A stretch of DNA of 5,245 nt from an uncultured Bacteroidales bacterium. GTDB taxonomy: Bacteria > Bacteroidota > Bacteroidia > Bacteroidales > Muribaculaceae. The DNA is taken from assembly GCA_900554715.1 (NCBI GenBank), contig USIN01000143.1, positions 1-5,245 of the forward strand, given 5' to 3'. Positions 1 through 5,245 of this stretch are shown in pieces (position 1 is the first letter of the stretch; each line of letters opens with the position of its first letter). The notes under the pieces are model-generated. The model was given only the letters and a program-made list of their open reading frames with translations. It ran no database searches and was not told the origin of the DNA. Both the position numbers and the translations under genes were made by a program.

Positions 1-1479
1 GCCGGACTCTCTACTCTCGGCCTGAAGCTCACCGAACAGCTGGGACACAATGCCTTCGACGGCTCACGCCTCTACCGCTACCTCGAGTCAAAAGGCAAAT
101 ATGACCGCCAGATCAGCTGGGTACGCTACTGCAAGAACCTCACATCGACCGACAATGCCGGCAAGATTGGCCCATATAACGATGACATCGCCACATACAA
201 GGTCATCCGCGGCTGGGGAGGCTCATGTCCCTACTATCCCGCGCATGGTCACGGACGCAAGCTGCTGAGTCTCGCCGATGTCGACAGCTGTCAGTCATCG
301 GTCCTGAGTTTCGAGAAACAGCGTCTGGCCGACTGGCTGACCGGATTCTTTCAGGAAAATCCGTCGGCCGACTACAAGCGCCGCTCATACTCCGACCTCA
401 CGGGCGACTACTATGACTATCTCGTCAAGCACCTGCCCGACTGCAACTATATCAGCCGCTCGTCGAAGCTCGCCAAAACACTCAACGCCGCCATCGCCGA
501 CGAGAAACGGGCGTGGAAGAATATCCACACGATACAGTGGCTCACAGTGCTACTGTGTTTCATTCCCATGCTCGCCACCTTTGTCATACTGCTCGTCACC
601 GGTTTCAGCGACATAAGCCGCGCACTGCGTCCGCTCATCGAGGCCTCAGGCCACTATGCCGGCATCGCTCTCGGTGTCATCGGCGGTCTTGCAAGCATGG
701 CTTCGTCGCGTCCCAGTCTGATCGGCGCAGGCATCGTCGGACTCATAATCTACGGCCTCACCGTCTTTGTCTTCAAGTTTCTCGTCGTACTCGCTCCGTG
801 GCTGCTGGCGGCCCTGCTCGCGATTGCCATCTGGTATTTCGGCCGCGACATCTTCATTTCGACCAAGAAAAAAGCCATGGCCGGCGTGTCGGCGGCATCG
901 ATGAACGACACCGTCCGCCTCAGACTCATCGGCGAGGCTTTCGGCACGACATCAAAAATCTTCAAAAACACTCAGCCGGGCTATCTGCTCGACATGCTTC
1001 ACAGCAGCACCAACGAGGCCCGCTCGAAAATCAAGAAGATGCTACGCTGCGGCGCAGTACTCCTCGTACTGTCAGCCGCAACCGTGGCCTTCAACATCTT
1101 TGTCACGCCGACGCTTCTCGACAGCCGCAGCGCTGCCGCCTCGAATCAGACAGATGAAGTCGCAGAAGTAGTCACTTCGGTTCTCGACGGCTCGTGGACA
1201 GGCACTTTCGACGGCGTCGGCGCTACGATGACCGTCTCGTCAGCCGACGGCGTCACGCGCGCTAAAATCACCATCTCCTACTCTAACCCGCTGCGTCAGA
1301 CAGCCACCGTCAAACCGACGGCTGACGGAGGCGTCACCATGACCGTCATCTCCTCGACCGGAGCCGTCGGCGGCCATTACGACGCCACCCTCACTACCGG
1401 CAACAGCTATATGACAGGCAAATACATCAATCCCACGACAGGGCGCTCGCTCTTCTTCCAATTCTCTAAAAAACCGTGA
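1..1479 (+). CDS. Partial multi-pass membrane protein, function unknown (5' end outside window)
   Basis: The frame is open from base 1 to a TGA at 1477-1479, giving 492 visible residues with no N-terminus. Residues 1-179 form a soluble region I do not recognise. It is rich in aromatic and charged residues and contains GSCPYYPAHGHGR at about 74-86 and further cysteines at 44, 97 and 148. Hydrophobic segments follow at about 181-199, 218-234, 239-258, 260-280 and 350-369. Basic residues flank the expected cytoplasmic sides (DEKRAWK before segment 1, STKKK after segment 4, RSKIKK before segment 5), so five segments with N-terminus inside and C-terminus outside is the most consistent topology. 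Residues about 396-492 look like a small beta-rich domain with short alternating strands, starting DGSWTGTF and ending FFQFSKKP, loosely reminiscent of lipocalin-like folds. The stop overlaps the start of the AAA+ gene by four bases, which suggests a shared function. The reading frame is certain. No enzymatic role can be assigned. Confidence 0.88.
   Translation, partial: AGLSTLGLKLTEQLGHNAFDGSRLYRYLESKGKYDRQISWVRYCKNLTSTDNAGKIGPYNDDIATYKVIRGWGGSCPYYPAHGHGRKLLSLADVDSCQSSVLSFEKQRLADWLTGFFQENPSADYKRRSYSDLTGDYYDYLVKHLPDCNYISRSSKLAKTLNAAIADEKRAWKNIHTIQWLTVLLCFIPMLATFVILLVTGFSDISRALRPLIEASGHYAGIALGVIGGLASMASSRPSLIGAGIVGLIIYGLTVFVFKFLVVLAPWLLAALLAIAIWYFGRDIFISTKKKAMAGVSAASMNDTVRLRLIGEAFGTTSKIFKNTQPGYLLDMLHSSTNEARSKIKKMLRCGAVLLVLSAATVAFNIFVTPTLLDSRSAAASNQTDEVAEVVTSVLDGSWTGTFDGVGATMTVSSADGVTRAKITISYSNPLRQTATVKPTADGGVTMTVISSTGAVGGHYDATLTTGNSYMTGKYINPTTGRSLFFQFSKKP
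1476..1479 (+). promoter_or_regulatory. GTGA stop-start overlap (translational coupling)
   Basis: The GTG start of the AAA+ gene and the TGA stop of the membrane-protein gene share four bases. The upstream sequence (ctctaaaaaacc) has no Shine-Dalgarno motif, only an A-rich run. Ribosomes finishing the first gene probably re-initiate here, which would link the amounts of the two proteins. The overlap is seen directly; coupling is inferred. Confidence 0.8.
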
Positions 1480-4400
1480 ATACCGACAACAAATGCACCC
1501 GCTGCGGGAGCGCCAACCGCCCCGAAGCACGATACTGCAAACATTGTGGCAACGCTCTTGCCGTAACATCCAAGCAGTCGATTCTCGACAGTGTCAAAGG
1601 TCTCGTCCGCGTCAAAGACTGTCTCTCTGACATCTACGACAAAGCCGTAGCGATAAAAAACCGCGCCGAGGCCACCAAAGTGAAGATGCGCCTCGAAATG
1701 AATTTCTTCATCACCGGCGCGCCCGGCACAGGCAAATCAATGCTCGCCAATACGATAGCACGACTGCTGGCCGACGCAGGCGTCACATCCCAGCGACCGC
1801 CCGTCACTGTCGACGCCGCCGACTACGAGCAGTGGGCCAAGGAAATTGACAAGAACACCGACGCCATCAAAGACGGCGTTCTCATCATCGAGAACATAGG
1901 CAAACTCACAGGGCGTCAGTATGGAGCCGGCGTTTCGCCTCTCGACCCGCTCTTCTCCCGTCTCTCGCGATGGTACGGCAACCCCGACAGCCCTGTCGTC
2001 ATACTCACCGGCCTGACCGACATGGCCGATTTCATGCGCAGCAACACCAACGTCGGCCGTTATTTCCCGTTTGTCTTCCACCTCGAGCCTTACACAATCG
2101 CCGAGATGGCCGACATCTGCGAAGCGGTGCTTCTTAGCCGTTTCGGCCTCACTCTCGAGACAGAGGCCCGCGAGAAACTCGAGCGCGTGTTCACCGACGC
2201 GCGGCGCGACTCCAAATCGACCGCCGACAACGGACACCTCGCCGCCCGCAAAGCCTCCGAGATATCGGTCGAACACACAGCCTTTCCCGGCGACGACACC
2301 ACAGTCGGCCCTGACGAAGTCCCCGGCAAGGAATTCATCGCCAAGACATTCGAACAAGTTATCGCCGAATTTGACAACTATGTCGGCATCGACGAGATAA
2401 AAGAGACCGTCCGCACCATCGCCGCCCGCGTCGACCAGCGGCGCCGTGCCATCGAAGCCGGTACGGCCGACCCCAGGACTCCGCTCATCGACTCCCACTA
2501 TCAGTTCCTCGGCAATCCGGGCACGGGCAAGACCACAGTCGCCCGAATCTTCGCCGACGCCCTCAAATCGCTCGGCGCACTGCCCGTCGGCCAGCTCGTC
2601 GAGGTCTCCCGCGACAATCTCGTCAGCAAATATGTCGGCGAGACACCCCAGCTGGTCAAGGCCGCTGTCGAGCGTGCCATCGGCGGCGTACTCTTCATCG
2701 ACGAGGCATACCGCCTCTGCCGCGACAAAAGTGATACATTCGGCCTCGAAGCCATCGAGAGCCTGCTGACATATACAGAAAACCGCCGAGGCGAGTTCGT
2801 GCTCATCATGGCCGGTTACACCAAGGAAATGGGCGAGCTCGCGGCTGTCAACGACGGCATAGCCTCACGCATCAACAACAAGGTTTACTTCCGCGACTAC
2901 AAACCCGAGGAACTCACCGAAATCTTCCGCCGCATGCTCGCCTCGACGCCCGAACGCTTCACCGTCGACCCCGAGACCGACGCCAGGCTCATCAACGTCT
3001 TCACCCGCATGTATCAGACACGCACGTCGCAGTTTGGCAACGCCCGCGAGGTGCGCAACGTCCTCACCACCGCCATTTCGCGCCATGCCGCACGTCTTTC
3101 GGCACAAGGAAAGGCCGGCGCCGAAGACACCGTCCTCACCCTCGACGACATCGACGCCGGCGCGACATCGGCACCCACGACGGCTGACGAGATTCTCGCA
3201 CCGCTCGACGGCCTTATCGGCATGGATAGCGTCCGCAGCCAGCTGCGCGCCCTCGCCAACAAGATGATAAAAGACCGCCGCCGCGCCGCCGCACGTCCCG
3301 GCTCGACCGAGATACCGACCGTCCACATCGCCCTGACAGGCAATCCGGGCACCGGCAAGACCGAAGTCGCCAAGCGCCTCGGACGCGTCTTCAAGGCAAT
3401 GGGCATCCTGCCGACCGACAAAGTAGTCTTCCGCGAGCGCAAGACCCTGCTTGACAGCTATTCGAATTCGGCCGCCGTCAATATGGACAAGGCCGTCGAC
3501 GAAGCCCTCGGCGGTGTCCTCTTCATCGACGAAGCATACAACCTTATGCCTCTCGACCCGGGCGGACGCGACAACATAGGCGCTCAGGCCGTCGAGGCTC
3601 TGATGACGCGCATGGTCAACGACGCCGGCAAATTCATCACCGTCATCGCCGGCTACAAAAACCTCATCGAAGAGTTTGTCAACAACGCCAATCCCGGTCT
3701 CAAAAGCCGTTTCACAACCTACATCGACATCCCCGACTACAACGCAGAGCAACTTTTTGAGATTTACATGCAGCAGGCCGAGCGCCGCGGCTATACACTT
3801 ACCCCCGGCGCGGTCGAACGTCTCAAACTGAAAATAGACGAGATGATAACGTCGAAAGACGAACGTTTTGCCAACGCCCGCGACATCATCGCCCTATTCA
3901 ACCAGACCTGTCTGCGCCAGGATTCGCGCGTCGACGTCGACGCGCCGGTCGACCAGCTCTATCTCATCACCGAAGACGATATACCCTACACCCCGCCACG
4001 AAAGATTGATCTCGCCGACTGCCTCGGCCGTCTCGACGACCTTATCGGCCTCGACAGCGTCAAAAAATCGCTGCGCGACCTCGCCGACAGCATCACCGTC
4101 GAGCAGGAGCGAGCCGCCATCGAGGGGCGTCTGCCGCAGTATGTCTACGACCACTATCTATTCGTCGGCAATCCGGGCACGGGCAAGACCACCGTCGCCC
4201 GCATCATGGGCGAGATCATGCACTCACTCGGACTCCTCCCGAGCAACAAGGTCATCGAGACCGTTCCCAAAGATTTCATCGCCGGCTACGTCGGACACAC
4301 GGCCAAACAGACCGAAATCACCGTCAACCGCGCCCTCGGCGGCATTCTCTTCATCGACGAAGCTTACGGTCTCAACGACGGTCCCGGCGGATTCGGCAAA

Positions 4401-4820
4401 GACGCCATGCCGACACTGCTCACAAAACTTCTCGACTACAAAGGACGCATGATCTGCATCGCCGCGGGCTATCCGCGCGAGATCCGGCAGTGGGTCGACA
4501 CCAACAGCGGTCTGCGCTCACGATTCACAAAAGAGATTGTCTTCGAGGACTATGACGCCGATCAGCTCGCGCAGATCTTCCTCAACCTCGCCGCCAAGGC
4601 CAAATTCACTCTGACGCCCGAAGCCGACGAAGCCATGCGCTCATACTTCCGCACCCTTGTCTACAATAAGACACGCGATTTCGCCAACGCACGCGAGGCC
4701 CGCAACTATTTCGATGCGGTCAAGCTGCGTCAGGGTGCCCGTCTGCGCCGCGTCATGGAAATGCCGTCATTCGACCGCGCGGCCTATTTTGTCCTCGAAC
4801 GCGAGGACATGCTCGTCTGA
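1476..4820 (+). CDS. Zinc-ribbon protein with four tandem CbbX/SpoVK-type AAA+ modules
   Basis: This 1114-residue protein is probably a cytoplasmic ATP-driven remodelling factor of unknown substrate. The GTG at 1476 is the first possible start, because an in-frame TAA lies at 1467-1469. A start at Met71 would lose the zinc ribbon C7-x2-C10...C21-x2-C24. Module 1 (about 36-268) has Walker A GAPGTGKS 81-88, but its Walker B reads VLIIEN (E139, N140), its sensor-1 region is TGL (178-180), and Tyr196 sits at the arginine-finger position. Module 2 (about 296-560) has GNPGTGKT 346-353, pore motif Y386-V-G, FIDEAY with D409/E410, finger R465 and sensor 2 NAREVRN with R524/R527. Module 3 (about 572-840) has GNPGTGKT 622-629, D685/E686, R745 and R802, but YSN at 662-664 and NARDIIA. 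Module 4 (about 849-1114) has GNPGTGKT 898-905, Y938-V-G, D961/E962, R1016 and NAREARN with R1073/R1076. Each module opens with an LD...G-hydrophobic-x-x-hydrophobic-K motif typical of the CbbX/CfxQ family (module 2 is less exact). Known members have one or two such modules, so this is unusually long. The family assignment is firm; the biological role is unknown. Confidence 0.95.
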   Translation: MNTDNKCTRCGSANRPEARYCKHCGNALAVTSKQSILDSVKGLVRVKDCLSDIYDKAVAIKNRAEATKVKMRLEMNFFITGAPGTGKSMLANTIARLLADAGVTSQRPPVTVDAADYEQWAKEIDKNTDAIKDGVLIIENIGKLTGRQYGAGVSPLDPLFSRLSRWYGNPDSPVVILTGLTDMADFMRSNTNVGRYFPFVFHLEPYTIAEMADICEAVLLSRFGLTLETEAREKLERVFTDARRDSKSTADNGHLAARKASEISVEHTAFPGDDTTVGPDEVPGKEFIAKTFEQVIAEFDNYVGIDEIKETVRTIAARVDQRRRAIEAGTADPRTPLIDSHYQFLGNPGTGKTTVARIFADALKSLGALPVGQLVEVSRDNLVSKYVGETPQLVKAAVERAIGGVLFIDEAYRLCRDKSDTFGLEAIESLLTYTENRRGEFVLIMAGYTKEMGELAAVNDGIASRINNKVYFRDYKPEELTEIFRRMLASTPERFTVDPETDARLINVFTRMYQTRTSQFGNAREVRNVLTTAISRHAARLSAQGKAGAEDTVLTLDDIDAGATSAPTTADEILAPLDGLIGMDSVRSQLRALANKMIKDRRRAAARPGSTEIPTVHIALTGNPGTGKTEVAKRLGRVFKAMGILPTDKVVFRERKTLLDSYSNSAAVNMDKAVDEALGGVLFIDEAYNLMPLDPGGRDNIGAQAVEALMTRMVNDAGKFITVIAGYKNLIEEFVNNANPGLKSRFTTYIDIPDYNAEQLFEIYMQQAERRGYTLTPGAVERLKLKIDEMITSKDERFANARDIIALFNQTCLRQDSRVDVDAPVDQLYLITEDDIPYTPPRKIDLADCLGRLDDLIGLDSVKKSLRDLADSITVEQERAAIEGRLPQYVYDHYLFVGNPGTGKTTVARIMGEIMHSLGLLPSNKVIETVPKDFIAGYVGHTAKQTEITVNRALGGILFIDEAYGLNDGPGGFGKDAMPTLLTKLLDYKGRMICIAAGYPREIRQWVDTNSGLRSRFTKEIVFEDYDADQLAQIFLNLAAKAKFTLTPEADEAMRSYFRTLVYNKTRDFANAREARNYFDAVKLRQGARLRRVMEMPSFDRAAYFVLEREDMLV
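2361..4817 (+). repeat. Three tandem AAA+ modules with a 276-codon period inside the AAA+ gene
   Basis: The Walker A motifs GNPGTGKT begin at 2511, 3339 and 4167, exactly 828 bases apart each time. The Walker B aspartate codons at 2700, 3528 and 4356 show the same 828-base spacing. Arginine fingers and sensor-2 arginines vary by a few residues from this period (finger spacing 280 then 271), so the modules have gained and lost small segments elsewhere. At Walker A, modules 2 and 4 are identical for 26 bases, then differ at single positions; module 3 differs a little more. This fits duplication of an ancestral module followed by divergence. The degenerate first module lies upstream at a shorter distance, 265 codons from Walker A to Walker A. 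Confidence 0.85.
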
Positions 4821-4861
4821 CAAAACTGACATTTATTCAGACCATAGGCCTGACATTCTTA

Positions 4862-4910
4862 AAACAACAGGCCGGAACTCATCGAAATGATGAACTCCGG
4901 CCTGCTGTTT
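4862..4910. terminator. Bidirectional intrinsic terminator between convergent genes
   Basis: CAGGCCGGA (4868-4876) pairs with TCCGGCCTG (4896-4904). After an AC/AC internal mismatch, TCATC (4879-4883) pairs with GATGA (4889-4893) around the loop GAAAT. Beyond one mismatch at the base, AAACA (4862-4866) pairs with TGTTT (4906-4910), which supplies the T-rich side for the plus strand and, by complement, for the minus strand. It sits about 40 bases after the AAA+ stop codon and about 20 bases after the rpmH stop codon, so it can end both transcripts. The T runs are short, so efficiency is uncertain. Confidence 0.85.
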
Positions 4911-4932
4911 ATCCCAAAAATCAGGATAATAA

Positions 4933-5088
4933 TTACTTTCCTGCGATAGAGTCAGAGACGGTCAGACGTGCGCGGCCTTTGGCGCGGCGACGGGCAAGAA
5001 CCTTGCGGCCATCGGGGGTTGACATTCTCTCACGGAAACCGTGCTTGTTAACTCTTTTGCGATTAGAGGGTTGAAATGTTCTTTTCAT
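4933..5088 (-). CDS. rpmH: 50S ribosomal protein L34
   Basis: The product has 51 residues and begins MKRTFQPSNRKRVNKHGF, followed by RERMSTPDGRKVLARRRAKGR, the diagnostic conserved core of bacterial L34. L34 is a small basic protein of the large ribosomal subunit that binds 23S rRNA. The C-terminal tail after KGR (ARLTVSDSIAGK) extends past the usual 44-46 residues and is of the type I expect in Bacteroidota. The start is the ATG read from 5088. AAGG lies only two bases before it, too close to act as a normal Shine-Dalgarno site, so initiation probably relies on the A/T-rich leader. The gene is convergent with the AAA+ gene, shares its terminator, and has its own promoter just upstream. Nothing in the sequence ties it functionally to the AAA+ pair. 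Confidence 0.98.
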   Translation of the reverse strand: MKRTFQPSNRKRVNKHGFRERMSTPDGRKVLARRRAKGRARLTVSDSIAGK

Positions 5089-5130
5089 TGCCTTATATTA
5101 TTTTGTTTACTTATTTCACAATTCAGAGTG

Positions 5131-5162
5131 CAAATTTAGGAAATAAAAATCAACTGTGCAAA
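5131..5162 (-). promoter_or_regulatory. Bacteroidota-type housekeeping promoter for rpmH
   Basis: Read on the minus strand, TTTG (5162-5159) is followed after 20 bases by TAAATTTG (5138-5131). This matches the Bacteroidota primary sigma-factor pattern of a -33 TTTG and a -7 TAnnTTTG. Transcription would start a few bases downstream, giving an rpmH leader of roughly 35-40 bases. The motif is seen directly; its use is inferred from family knowledge and placement. Confidence 0.8.
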
Positions 5163-5245
5163 GCCTTGACTTAAAAACTTGCAAACAATTTCAGCTGAAA
5201 GAACAGAACGGCGTTTTCTGTCGGTTTTAGATTACGTAAACCCGA
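5163..5245. other. AT-rich non-coding region upstream of rpmH with a 12-base palindrome
   Basis: No open frame of credible coding character starts in this stretch on either strand, and I see no TAnnTTTG promoter pointing along the plus strand. It contains the perfect palindrome TTTCAGCTGAAA (5189-5200), about 27 bases upstream of the rpmH -33 box, and TTACGTAA (5232-5239). Either could be a protein-binding site, but a 12-base palindrome is expected about once by chance in a window of this size. The base composition is clearly lower in GC than the two large genes. Confidence 0.5.

Noticed and set aside
220..300. Possible caspase-like His/Cys pair in the membrane protein (HGHG and DSCQSS)
   Set aside because: The motifs resemble the GHG and DxCxS of caspase-like proteases, but only 13 residues separate His84 and Cys97. 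In that fold the separation is usually around 40-50, and the expected core strands are not visible.
513..1157. Plus-strand open frame of 214 codons overlapping the membrane protein
   Set aside because: Its product is a run of His/Arg/Ser without domains, while the frame from base 1 gives coherent membrane segments and runs unbroken to 1479.
1737..2498. Long open frame of 253 codons on the minus strand
   Set aside because: It lies wholly inside the AAA+ gene, whose frame carries clear conserved motifs. Its predicted protein is low-complexity Gly/Val/Asp, as expected for the complement of GC-rich codons.
2865..3752. Long open frame of 295 codons on the minus strand
   Set aside because: It is antisense to modules 2 and 3 of the AAA+ gene and has no recognisable motifs. 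Its composition is typical of a shadow of GC-rich coding DNA.
1686..4820. Alternative start of the AAA+ protein at Met71
   Set aside because: It would remove the CxxC/CxxC zinc ribbon and the LDSVKGL segment preceding Walker A. The GTG at 1476 is the first available start after an in-frame stop and shows a classic four-base overlap.
4826..4860. Repeated CTGACATT after the AAA+ stop
   Set aside because: Two 8-base copies in a short intergenic stretch are too few and too short to indicate a repeat array or an attachment site.
5189..5200. Perfect 12-base palindrome TTTCAGCTGAAA as an operator
   Set aside because: A palindrome of this length is expected about once by chance in this window, and I cannot match it to a known regulator. 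It is noted only as part of the intergenic region.
1..5245. CRISPR array, tRNA, insertion sequence or prophage signals
   Set aside because: No regularly spaced direct repeats, cloverleaf-like sequence, transposase motifs or terminal inverted repeats were seen on either strand.

Overview
The window looks like a chromosomal segment of a GC-rich member of the Bacteroidota. Three things support this. The 51-residue ribosomal protein L34 on the minus strand has the C-terminal tail after the KGR core that I associate with this phylum. Its upstream region carries a Bacteroidota-type promoter (TTTG, 20 bases, TAAATTTG). The coding starts lack well-spaced Shine-Dalgarno sequences and lie in A-rich DNA. 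Order Bacteroidales, possibly Muribaculaceae, is a guess from base composition and L34 and should be held loosely.

Layout. Bases 1-1479 (+) hold the C-terminal 492 codons of a membrane protein whose start lies outside the window. The visible part is a soluble domain I do not recognise, about five membrane segments, and a beta-rich C-terminal domain. Its stop codon overlaps the GTG start of the next gene by four bases (GTGA). Bases 1476-4820 (+) encode a 1114-residue protein: an N-terminal CxxC/CxxC zinc ribbon followed by four AAA+ modules of the CbbX/CfxQ/SpoVK type. The first module is degenerate at Walker B and at the arginine finger. The second and fourth look fully active. The third keeps its ATPase motifs but has lost the YVG pore-loop motif and the second half of the sensor-2 motif. 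Bases 4821-4932 are a short convergent intergenic region with a strong hairpin that can end transcription in both directions. Bases 4933-5088 (-) are rpmH (L34), and its promoter lies at 5131-5162. The rest, to 5245, is AT-rich non-coding DNA with one 12-base palindrome.

How the parts may work together. The four-base overlap implies that the membrane protein and the multi-AAA+ protein are made together, and probably act together, as one translationally coupled unit. CbbX-family ATPases remodel or pull on protein complexes; known members include rubisco activase CbbX, the ESX secretion protein EccA and SpoVK. The simplest inference is a cytoplasmic remodelling motor working with a membrane partner. 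Neither the substrate nor the pathway can be read from this sequence. The pair is the least ordinary content of the window. rpmH is an unrelated housekeeping neighbour on the opposite strand.
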